This document shows, piece after piece, positions 14,432-21,707 of a DNA stretch of 25,753 bases. Within the stretch, counting starts at the first letter, position 1; each line of letters starts with the position of its first letter. The notes under the pieces were generated by a model, which was not told the DNA's origin, did not search any database, and was given only the letters and a program-made list of their open reading frames with translations. The position numbers and the translations under genes were made by a program. The stretch is from Giesbergeria sp. (GTDB lineage: Bacteria > Pseudomonadota > Gammaproteobacteria > Burkholderiales > Burkholderiaceae_C), in the NCBI GenBank assembly GCA_030690515.1, contig JAUYGP010000291.1, forward strand, positions 1 through 25,753, read 5' to 3'.

Positions 14432-16286
14432 ATGCCACACTTTCTCTCCTTGTTCTTTCGCAGCCTCAGAGGCCAGCTGGCGCTCTGGTTCGGTGGGCTC
14501 TCGCTGCTGACACTGCTCAGCGTCGGGCTCTATGTGGGCCGCCTGGCCACACAACAGGTGGCAACCACTGCAGGCGCGTCGATCCATGCCACCGCGCGCG
14601 CCGCCGCTGATCTGCTGAGCGCCAGCTTGCGCGATCATGAGCTCGACATCATGCTGCTGAGCCTAGTGTCCTGAGTTAGAAGTTTGTCTCATAAAGATGC
14701 CGAGAATCGCCGCCATGCTGCGTTGCAAATCCTCGCGATAGCACAGGCTATCGCTGCGGTTTGCGCCTTGCCTGACGACGATTTCGACATCTTTTTTTTC
14801 TTCAACCAACTTCCAACTCAGGACACTAGCGCCGCACTTCACTCGCGGAGATCTGGCTCAGCCTGCTGTGCGGCGCTCGCTGGAACAGCGGCGCGGCCTG
14901 CGCGAGGAATATGCCTGGATAGGCGTGACCGACCCGCAAGGGACGGTCGTGCAGGCGGTGGACGGCATTCTCCAGGGCCAGTCTGTTGCGCAGCGACCCT
15001 GGTTCATTGAAGGGCAGACAGGCGTCTACACCGGCGATGTGCACAACGCCGTGCTGCTGGAAAAGCTGCTGCCACCACAGCCCTTGTCCGAGCCCTTGCG
15101 CTTCATCGACATCGCCGCCCCCATCCGCAACCCGGACGGCGCCCTGGTGGGCGTCGTTGGCGCACACATCCACTGGCGCTGGGTCACCCAGACGGTGTAG
15201 GCCGCCTTCGACCTGCACGCCCAAGACCAGGGCACCGAAATCCTGATTGCCAATGCGCAGGGCGAGGTGTTCTACCCCCAGGCACTGGTCAACCACACGC
15301 GTCTGCCGTCCATTTCGCCGCGCGCAAAAGATGCACGCTACGCCCGGCTGCGCTGGGACGATGGCCAGGACTACATCACCAGCCAGGCGGTGGTCGAAAC
15401 CCGCATATCCCAAAGCCTGGGCTGGCGCATTGTGGTGCGCCAGCCGCTGGAACTGGCCCTGCAACCGGCGTACGCACTGCGCAACCAGCTGCTAGCGCTG
15501 GGCTTGGTGGCAACGCTGGTGTTCAGCCTGGTGGCGCTGTGGCTGGCCCGCTCGTTCAGCCGCCCCATCGAACAATTGGCATAGGCTGCACGCCAGATCG
15601 AGCGGGGCGCCCACACCCCCGATTTCCCCGTAGACCATCGCCTGGCCGAGGTGGCACAACTCGGACAATCCCTCCAGTCAATGACCACGGTGCTGCTGGC
15701 GCATGAACGCGAACTGGCCGCCGTCAACCAGTCGCTGGAAGCTCAGGTACTGCAGCGCACCGAGGCACTGGAAACCGCCAACCTGGAACTCGAACGGCTG
15801 GCTACCCACGATCCGCTCACCGGCGTGCACAACCGGCGGCACTTTGACACCAAGCTGCTGGAGTGCTTCCAGACCAGCCATCGCACCGGCACGGGATTTG
15901 CCGTCCTGCTGCTCGACGTCGACCACTTCAAACAGGTCAACGACACCCACGGCCACACGGCAGGGGACACCGTTCTGCAGCAACTGGCGCACCTGCTGGG
16001 TGAAAACACCCGTTCGGTGGATTTTCTCGCCCGCTATGGGGGCGAAGAATTTGTGGTGCTGCTGCCACATACGCCGGGGGGCGAGGGCAGCATGGCCGTA
16101 GCGGAAAAAATACGCACGGCCATCGCCACCGCCGAATTCCCGGAAATCGGACACATGACCGTCAGCATCGGCGTCAGCGTATGGAACCCTGCCGACACCC
16201 ATGCCGGCGCGATCGTCAAGCGTGCGGACAAAGCGCTCTACCAGGCCAAGGACGCTGGGCGCAACCAGGCGGTGGCGGCTACATAG
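14432..16286 (+). pseudogene. Broken membrane diguanylate cyclase (dCache-HAMP-GGDEF), disrupted by a MITE and two TAG codons
   Basis: The pieces read as one protein: N-terminal membrane segment (MPHFLSLFF...), large extracellular dCache-type sensor, second membrane segment (about 15490-15555), HAMP, coiled coil and GGDEF domain with GGEEF and an I-site RSVD five residues before it. A 159-bp palindromic element plus a 4-bp CTAG duplication interrupts it at 14667-14829. Removing these 163 bases restores the frame exactly, giving LLSLAPHFTRGD. Two in-frame TAG codons follow at 15198-15200 and 15582-15584. Both fit a single C-to-T change from CAG (TVQAAF and LAQAAR expected). Downstream of 15585 the HAMP-GGDEF part is intact. 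The N-terminal start is uncertain; ATG 14432 is chosen as the first codon before the hydrophobic segment. As a full-length product it should be non-functional. Confidence 0.85.
14663..14829. mobile_element. Palindromic MITE family A, copy 1, inserted in the cyclase gene
   Basis: The core is 14667-14825 (159 bp), flanked by direct CTAG repeats at 14663-14666 and 14826-14829. The ends are inverted repeats starting TGTCCTGAGTT. The arms pair imperfectly along their whole length, and the centre is a hairpin with GCGATAGC and GCTATCGC stems. It carries no gene, so it must rely on a transposase elsewhere. CTAG target duplications are known for some IS5-type elements, but the parent cannot be named. 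Exact restoration of the host reading frame on removal defines both boundaries. Confidence 0.88.
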
Positions 16287-16295
16287 CGCCGTGGC

Positions 16296-17117
16296 TCAGG
16301 CGCCATGGCACTTCTTGAATTTCTTGCCGCTACCGCACCAGCAAGGGTCATTGCGGCCGGGCTCGGGTGGCTTGCGCAAGGTTTCCACGCGCGGGCCCAT
16401 GCTTTTCCAGATCTGGCGCAGGTCGTACACGGCCCAGATGGCTTCGCCAAAGGCTTCCACACGGGCCTTGCTGGTACTGGGCGGGCCGTCATCGCTGTAC
16501 ATACAGATCTCGGGCTTGCCGGTATCGTCTTCGGTCAGCGCGACGATGTGCTCCATCGCGTCATCGAGCCACTGCGCGGCTTCCTTATCGCGCGGCGCAG
16601 TCCATTCGTCAGGCCAGTTCTCCACGGCAAACATGAAACCCAGCGCCCACACCTGGGCAAAGGAGGGAATCTCCTGGCCCTCGATTTCAGCACGCTCATC
16701 CTCGGGCAAGCTGGCCACAGCGCCGCGCATGTCCATGGCTTCGGGCGCGTAAGCCTGGTCTTCGTCCAGCGCCTTCACATCGGCATCGAGCTGCTGCTGC
16801 ACTTCGTTCCACCGAAGCATCCACAGCTCGATAAATCGCGCCTGCTGCGCCGCATCGGCGAATGCTTCGAGGAGCGGCAGGGGTTCGCCCTCGGCCACTT
16901 CCAGGGCTTCACCGTCGCCCAGAAGCATGGGCAGGTATTCGGCGGGGCCAATGGGCCGCCGGGTGCACACCAGAGCGGCCATGAAACCGTCGCAAAACTC
17001 CCACTGTGGGATCTCTTCGCCTCGTGTGCGCAAATCGTCCAGCAGGACGTCGAGTTCATCGAGTTCGTCGGGGCCAAGGGCCGGTGCACCGGCGTCGGGA
17101 GTGGTGGGTTCAGTCAT
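16296..17117 (-). CDS. UPF0149 family protein with C-terminal SEC-C zinc-binding motif
   Basis: A 273-residue acidic cytoplasmic protein. The UPF0149 (YecA/YgfB-like) part covers about residues 15-215, with the family-like block PQWEFCDGFMAALVC (about 38-52). The last 20 residues form a SEC-C motif with GRNDPCWCGSGKKFKKCHG; the zinc ligands would be C259, C261, C270 and H271. SEC-C motifs occur on SecA, where they contact SecB and ribosomes, and on many proteins of unknown role. The start is ATG 17117 with GGAG five nt before it on the minus strand; the much longer open frame upstream is low-complexity and overlaps the divergent gene. It ends 9 nt from the end of the broken cyclase gene. Function unknown. 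Confidence 0.88.
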   Translation of the reverse strand: MTEPTTPDAGAPALGPDELDELDVLLDDLRTRGEEIPQWEFCDGFMAALVCTRRPIGPAEYLPMLLGDGEALEVAEGEPLPLLEAFADAAQQARFIELWMLRWNEVQQQLDADVKALDEDQAYAPEAMDMRGAVASLPEDERAEIEGQEIPSFAQVWALGFMFAVENWPDEWTAPRDKEAAQWLDDAMEHIVALTEDDTGKPEICMYSDDGPPSTSKARVEAFGEAIWAVYDLRQIWKSMGPRVETLRKPPEPGRNDPCWCGSGKKFKKCHGA

Positions 17118-17267
17118 GGGGGCTCCGTTCAGGGTGCAAAGGCTTTTATGATGCCCCGGGTGGTGCCACATGGCAGCGCCGTGGGGGCGGGAGCGCAGGG
17201 CCAGCCCACGCACGGCGGCAAGTGTAGCGCCCCTCGCCCGCTGGCCGAACCCTCTATCGCACTGCCC

Positions 17268-18095
17268 ATGCCGCACGACACCGACACCCCTCCTTTGCCC
17301 GACTACGCCACCTTCCTGCAGCAGCAACTGGCCCTGCAGCAGCCCAACGTGGCGCGCTACATGCTCAACGGAGAGCAGGTCTGGCTGAAGAAAGCCGGGC
17401 CGCGCCACGGCATGGGACGCTACCGCGTGCTGGGCGCACTGGCCCGACTGACACAACTGGAGGTGCTGCGCCCCGTACCCAACCTGGGCGGCACCGCGGC
17501 CATTGCCACCGAAGCCCGGCGCCTGCACGACCTGGCAGCGCGGGGCCTTCGGGTTCCCGTGCTGCTGGCCCGCCAAAATGACGGCCTGCTGCTGCGCCAC
17601 CTGGGCCGCCCGGGCGAACCCGCGCCCTCGCTGGACGGCGAAATGCATTCGGCCATGCCACAGGGACCGCAAGCCGTGCAGGCGCTATGGCACCAGGGCC
17701 TGGAGGCACTGCAACAGGTGCACAGCACGGGCACCAGCTTGAGCCAGGCCTTTGCACGCAACCTGGTGCGCTGCCCCGACGGGGTGGTGGGCTTCATCGA
17801 TTTCGAGGACGACCCCACCGGAGCACTACCACGGGCGCACTGCCAGGCCCGCGATGCGCTGTGTTTTGTGCACTCCACCGCGCTCTACTTGCGCGAGAGC
17901 GGGGCGCTGGAGACGGCCCGCCTGCTGTGGGCGGCCTGGCTGGCGCAGCAGCCCGCCGACATGCAGACCACGCTGGCCCAGAGCATTGCCCACCTGGCTT
18001 GGCTGCGCCACCTGCCACAAAGCCGCCGCCTGGGGCGTGACCTGCAGCGCGCGCGCGCCGCGTACGACCTTTTGACACCAGTGATACCCGCATGA
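17268..18095 (+). CDS. Kinase-fold (BUD32/lipopolysaccharide-kinase-like) protein
   Basis: A 275-residue protein with the sparse signature of a small protein-kinase-like fold. A lysine pair in VWLKKAGP (about 39-46) could bind ATP, EARRLHDLAARGLRVP (about 82-97) matches the C-helix region, VHSTGTSLSQAFARNLV (151-167) holds the catalytic-loop-like His and Asn, and FIDFEDDP (176-183) holds the metal-binding Asp. This pattern is seen in WaaP/InaA-like and BUD32-like enzymes, but the substrate cannot be told. The ATG at 17268 is chosen because the upstream extension is low-complexity; no strong ribosome site is visible. It is divergent from the SEC-C gene across 150 bp, and MITE copy 2 begins 48 nt after its stop. 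Confidence 0.7.
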   Translation: MPHDTDTPPLPDYATFLQQQLALQQPNVARYMLNGEQVWLKKAGPRHGMGRYRVLGALARLTQLEVLRPVPNLGGTAAIATEARRLHDLAARGLRVPVLLARQNDGLLLRHLGRPGEPAPSLDGEMHSAMPQGPQAVQALWHQGLEALQQVHSTGTSLSQAFARNLVRCPDGVVGFIDFEDDPTGALPRAHCQARDALCFVHSTALYLRESGALETARLLWAAWLAQQPADMQTTLAQSIAHLAWLRHLPQSRRLGRDLQRARAAYDLLTPVIPA

Positions 18096-18139
18096 CAGCC
18101 CGTGTGCGCATACAGCGGCACACTGGCGTTTGCCAACCC

Positions 18140-18305
18140 CTAGTATCCTGAGTTGGCAGTTTGTTTCATAAAGATGCCGAGAATCACCGCCATGCTGCGT
18201 TGCAAATCCTCGCGATAGCAACGGCTATCGCTGCGGTTTGCGCCTTGCCTGACGGCGATTTCGACATCTTTTTTTCTTCAACCAACTTCCAACTCAGGAC
18301 ACCAG
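18140..18305. mobile_element. Palindromic MITE family A, copy 2, directly upstream of the nitrilase gene
   Basis: The core 18144-18301 (158 bp) is nearly identical to the copy at 14667-14825, including the GCGATAGC/GCTATCGC centre and the T-run near the right end. The left flank is CTAG (18140-18143). The right flank is CCAG (18302-18305), one base from a perfect duplication, which suggests an older insertion or later mutation. The left terminus also has a change (TATCCTGAG in place of TGTCCTGAG). The right flank leads straight into the AGGAG ribosome site of the nitrilase gene. Confidence 0.88.
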
Positions 18306-18315
18306 GAGCCCCCCG

Positions 18316-19275
18316 ATGAAACTGATTGCCGCCGTGGCGCAGACCGCTACCGTACTGTTCGACACCGCCGCGACCGTGGCCAAGGCCGAAACCCTGATGG
18401 CAGAGGCCGCCGCGCGCGGCGCGCAGCTGCTGGTGTTTCCCGAGGCCTTCATCGGCGGCTACCCCAAGGGGGCCGACTTTCACATCTTCATCGGGGCACG
18501 CACGCCCGAAGGGCGCCAGGACTTCCTCAAATACTACGAGGCGGCCGTGGCGCTCGATGGCCCCGAGATTGCGCAACTGGCCCAGGCCGCAGGCGCGCAC
18601 AAGCTCTACGTCTGCGTCGGCATCATCGAACGCGATGGCGGCACGCTGTACTGCACCGCCGTGTACCTGGGCCCCGAGGGCACCGTGCTGGGCCACCACC
18701 GCAAACTCATGCCCACGGCGCTGGAGCGCCTGGTGTGGGGCTACGGCGACGGCTCTACGCTCAAGGCCGTGGACACGCCTTTCGGCAAGCTCGGTGCCGT
18801 GATCTGCTGGGAAAACTACATGCCCGCGCTGCGCATGGCCATGTACCAGCAGCGCGTGGCACTGTATTGCGCGCCCACGGCCGACGACCGCGACAGCTGG
18901 ATCAGCACCATGCAGCACGTCGCCATGGAGGGCCGCTGTTTCGTGTTATCGAGCTGCCAGCACCTGCGCCGCGCGCAGTTCCCCATGGAATCGATGCACA
19001 ACCGTCTCCCAGACGACCCCGAAACGCTGCTCATGCGTGGCGGCAGCTGCATCATCAGCCCCGCAGGCAAGGTGCTGGCCGGGCCGGTCTATGGCGAGGA
19101 TGTGCTGCTGACCGCCGAGATCGACCTCGACGACATTCCCCGCGCGCAGATGGACTTCGACCCCGTGGGGCACTATGCACGGCCCGACGTGTTCCAGCTG
19201 GCCGTCAACACAGCACCGCAACGCGCCGTACTGGCCGCACCCGGCGCTACGGCCACGGGCCCACAGGACGCTTGA
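18316..19275 (+). CDS. Nitrilase
   Basis: A 319-residue carbon-nitrogen hydrolase of the true nitrilase branch (EC 3.5.5.1 type), which turns nitriles into carboxylic acids and ammonia. The catalytic triad is visible: E43 in LLVFPEAFIGGYP, K130 in HHRKLMPT, and C164 in GAVICWENYMP. The CWENYMP sequence is typical of nitrilases and separates them from amidases and N-carbamoyl hydrolases. The start is ATG 18316 with AGGAG (18304-18308) seven nt before it. A 158-bp MITE ends 14 nt upstream of the ATG, so any promoter must lie inside or beyond the element. A nitroreductase gene follows after 2 nt. Natural substrate unknown. Confidence 0.93.
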   Translation: MKLIAAVAQTATVLFDTAATVAKAETLMAEAAARGAQLLVFPEAFIGGYPKGADFHIFIGARTPEGRQDFLKYYEAAVALDGPEIAQLAQAAGAHKLYVCVGIIERDGGTLYCTAVYLGPEGTVLGHHRKLMPTALERLVWGYGDGSTLKAVDTPFGKLGAVICWENYMPALRMAMYQQRVALYCAPTADDRDSWISTMQHVAMEGRCFVLSSCQHLRRAQFPMESMHNRLPDDPETLLMRGGSCIISPAGKVLAGPVYGEDVLLTAEIDLDDIPRAQMDFDPVGHYARPDVFQLAVNTAPQRAVLAAPGATATGPQDA

Positions 19276-19277
19276 GC

Positions 19278-19946
19278 ATGAGGGTCTCCGAAGCCGTGCA
19301 TCGGCGCGCGTCGATCCGCGCTTTCAAACCCGATATGCCTCCCGCTGTCGTAGTGCGCGCCCTTCTGGAAGGCGCGGCGCGCGCGCCCTCGGGCGGCAAC
19401 CTGCAGCCCTGGCATGTACACGCGCTGGCGGGCGAGCCGCTGGCGCAGCTCCTGCATCTTGTGGCCACCGAGCCGTGGCAGGACCAGCCGGAATACGCGG
19501 TCTATCCACCCGACCTGTGGGAGCCCTACCGCACGCGGCGCTTTCGCAACGCCGAGCAGCTCTATGCCACGATCGGCATCCCACGCGAGGACAAAGAGGC
19601 CCGCTTGCGCCAGATGGCAAAGAACGCCACGTTTTTCGGTGCGCCCGTCGGCATCTTTTTGAGCGTGGACCGCCGCATGGGGCCACCGCAATGGGCCGAC
19701 CTGGGCATCTATCTGCAGACGGTGATGCTGCTGGCCGTAGAACAAGGCCTGGACACCTGTGCGCAGGAATACTGGGCTTTCCGGTCGCAGCCCGTGGCCC
19801 GCTTTCTGGACCTGCCTGCCGAACGCATGCTTTTTGCAGGCATTGCCCTGGGCTGGCGCGACGACAGCGCACCCATCAATGCCCTGCGCACCGAACGCGA
19901 CCCGTTCGATGCCTGGGGCGAGATGCGGGGATTCGGATCCGATTAG
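19278..19946 (+). CDS. Nitroreductase-family FMN oxidoreductase
   Basis: A 222-residue flavoenzyme of the nitroreductase family, which reduces nitroaromatics, quinones or similar acceptors with NAD(P)H. The FMN-binding start RRASIRAFKPD (residues 9-19) and ARAPSGGNLQPWH (about 34-46) are clear, as are the dimer helix region ADLGIYLQTVMLLAVEQGLDT and the closing FAGIALGWRDD. It starts 2 nt after the nitrilase stop, so the two should be co-transcribed; together they could handle nitrile or nitroaromatic compounds, which is inference. Its stop codon overlaps the convergent PIN gene's stop by 4 nt (19943-19946). Confidence 0.9.
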   Translation: MRVSEAVHRRASIRAFKPDMPPAVVVRALLEGAARAPSGGNLQPWHVHALAGEPLAQLLHLVATEPWQDQPEYAVYPPDLWEPYRTRRFRNAEQLYATIGIPREDKEARLRQMAKNATFFGAPVGIFLSVDRRMGPPQWADLGIYLQTVMLLAVEQGLDTCAQEYWAFRSQPVARFLDLPAERMLFAGIALGWRDDSAPINALRTERDPFDAWGEMRGFGSD

Positions 19947-20386
19947 AGGATTGAAGACGCCTGCACGCCCAGCACCAGCAGCCGCTTGCGCAAATTGAGC
20001 ACGGCGCGGTCCTTGCTGAGCAGGAGGGCCCCGTGCTGCACGGCCAGGTCGATGAACTGCTGGTCGTCCGGGTCTTTGCAGATGGCGCTGGCGCGCGGCG
20101 CAGGGTCCACGGTACGTGCCTGGGCATCGAAGGCCTGCAGCACCTGTGCGGCGCTTAGCCCGTAGTAGGCCAGGCGGGGGGCGATCTGCGGATAGCCCAG
20201 CACGCGCTCAAGCTCGACGCGCATGGCAGGCGCGGCAATCCAGTGCAGTACCCCGCTGGCCAGTTGGATCTTAAGGGGAGCCGTGGCGTCATCGGCAAAC
20301 ACCAGCAGATCGAGCACGATGTTGGTGTCGATCACCACCGGCCGGGTCACGGGCGCGTGCACCGGCCCCTGCAGCTCAGGCCCCAT
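19943..20386 (-). CDS. PIN-domain protein (COG1569-like putative ribonuclease)
   Basis: A 147-residue protein of the PIN fold, metal-dependent RNases often found as toxins. The acidic active-site pattern is present: D in VVIDTNIVLDLL (about residue 19), E in MRVELERVLG, DPDDQQFIDLA with the third and fourth Asp, and LLSKD near the C-terminus. No small antitoxin gene lies next to it, which makes a standard VapBC pair unlikely. The ATG at 20386 lies inside the last codons of the rRNA methyltransferase gene (11-nt overlap), so it is probably translated from that transcript. The open frame extends further upstream inside the methyltransferase gene, but that part is not PIN-like. Confidence 0.85.
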   Translation of the reverse strand: MGPELQGPVHAPVTRPVVIDTNIVLDLLVFADDATAPLKIQLASGVLHWIAAPAMRVELERVLGYPQIAPRLAYYGLSAAQVLQAFDAQARTVDPAPRASAICKDPDDQQFIDLAVQHGALLLSKDRAVLNLRKRLLVLGVQASSIL

Positions 20387-21662
20387 CGGCTGCTTCGGGT
20401 TCCGCCGGGCTCGGGCGGACACGCGCGGTGCCCCGCACCATATCGAAACGGAACAATCGACATTCGATCGGTCCATTCCACATCGGTACGCGGCGCGATT
20501 CTTTCAGGCGCATCTTGCTGGGCAACTTGAGATCGGGCGTGAGCATCCAGGCGGTCCAGCCTGCATAATTTTTCTTCCAGTGCGCGGCCAGTTGGCTGAA
20601 GAATTCGCCACCGTCGTCGGTGTGCGCCGCCTCGCGGCCCACGGCGTCGCCCTGGGCGCGCTGGGCGGCGCGTTCCGAGGCGTTCTGCCCTGCCGCACCG
20701 GCCGCAGCAATGCGCTCACCGTAGGGCGGGTTGAGCAGCATGATCCCCGGCGTCTCACACGGCGGCATGCGTTGCAACGCGTCGCCACCGCGCAGCTGCA
20801 CAGCACCCGCCACACCGGCACGCTCGGCATTGCGTTCAGAAAAATCCACCATGCGGTGCGACACATCACTACCAAAAATGGCCACAGCGCTTGTCTGCTG
20901 TACGCCTTTAGCTTCATCTTTAATAGCATCCCAGACATGCGACTGGAACGGCAGGAGCTTCTCGAAGGCGAAGCGCCGACGCATGCCGGGGGCGATGCAG
21001 CAGGCGATCTGCGCAGCCTCGATGAGCACCGTGCCACTGCCACAACAGGGGTCGTACAGCGGCACGGGTGCATCGCCATGCGGATCCCAGCCACTGGCAG
21101 CAATCATCGCGGCGGCCAGGGTTTCCTTGAGTGGTGCGTCGCCCTTATCCTCGCGCCAGCCGCGCTTGAACAGAGGCTCGCCCGAGGTGTCGATGTACAC
21201 CGTGGCTTCTTCGGTGGTCAGGTGCAGATGGATGCGTACGTCGGGCCACTGGGTGTTCACGTCCGGGCGCACGCCGCTCTTGGCGCGAAAACGGTCGGCC
21301 ACGGCATCCTTCACGCGCAGACCAGCGAAGTTCAAACTTTGCAGCGGGCTGTGCTGCGCGGTGACCTCGACCTTGAAGGTATGGCGCGTAGTGAACCAAA
21401 CCTCCCAGGCCACGCTGCTGGCAGCCTCATACAGGTCGTTTTCGTTGCGGTACGGGCGGTGCGCCAGTTGCACCAGCACGCGCTGCGCCAGGCGGCTGTA
21501 CAGGTTGAGCAGCATCGCGTCACGCCAGGAGGCGCGCAGCAATACGCCACCACGCCCGGTAAGCAGGTCGCTGCCTGTCAGGCCGGTGATCTGGTGCACC
21601 TCGTCGGCCAGAAAGCCCTCGACACCAGCGGCGCAGGGTAAAAAGAGTTGAAGTTGGTTCAT
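20376..21662 (-). CDS. rlmL: RlmL-type 23S rRNA (guanine-N2) methyltransferase, THUMP domain
   Basis: A 428-residue S-adenosylmethionine-dependent methyltransferase with a THUMP RNA-binding domain (about 45-160) and a UPF0020 catalytic domain. DPCCGSGT (204-211) binds the methyl donor and NPPYGER (311-317) is the catalytic NPPY motif of base-amino methylation. It matches the N-terminal RlmL half of E. coli RlmKL (m2G2445 of 23S rRNA) and has no RlmK half, as in many bacteria. Residues about 246-263 are encoded by a dispersed repeat (20873-20927). A further Ala/Gln/Arg-rich segment (about 319-345) looks like an insertion. The start is ATG 21662. The PIN gene overlaps its 3' end. Confidence 0.88.
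   Translation of the reverse strand: MNQLQLFLPCAAGVEGFLADEVHQITGLTGSDLLTGRGGVLLRASWRDAMLLNLYSRLAQRVLVQLAHRPYRNENDLYEAASSVAWEVWFTTRHTFKVEVTAQHSPLQSLNFAGLRVKDAVADRFRAKSGVRPDVNTQWPDVRIHLHLTTEEATVYIDTSGEPLFKRGWREDKGDAPLKETLAAAMIAASGWDPHGDAPVPLYDPCCGSGTVLIEAAQIACCIAPGMRRRFAFEKLLPFQSHVWDAIKDEAKGVQQTSAVAIFGSDVSHRMVDFSERNAERAGVAGAVQLRGGDALQRMPPCETPGIMLLNPPYGERIAAAGAAGQNASERAAQRAQGDAVGREAAHTDDGGEFFSQLAAHWKKNYAGWTAWMLTPDLKLPSKMRLKESRRVPMWNGPIECRLFRFDMVRGTARVRPSPAEPEAADGA
20873..20927 (-). repeat. Intragenic repeat (copy in rlmL)
   Basis: Read on the minus strand it begins GCTATTAAAG, carries AAGCGCT in the second half and GGCCATTTTT near the end. It needs a one-base gap against the thiL copy but starts in the same codon frame as thiL. 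It is the most diverged of the three copies. Confidence 0.6.
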
Positions 21663-21707
21663 AGCAAGCCCCGAGGATAAAGCTTTCCCTCACCGACCGC
21701 GGGCAAG

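Noticed and set aside
15198..15584. Programmed read-through or recoding of the two TAG codons
   Set aside because: The gene also carries a frame-shifting MITE upstream, so ordinary pseudogene decay explains the stops better. No supporting element is seen.
16305..17267. Long upstream extension of the kinase-fold reading frame
   Set aside because: It runs antisense to the UPF0149/SEC-C gene and has no domain; the protein-like part starts near ATG 17268.
17118..17672. N-terminal extension of the SEC-C protein to 458 residues
   Set aside because: The extension lies antisense to the kinase-fold gene and is low-complexity; ATG 17117 has a ribosome site and gives the family's normal length.
1..18305. 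Short palindromic repeats as a CRISPR array
   Set aside because: Copies are kilobases apart, 150-170 bp long, not regularly spaced, and there are no cas genes.
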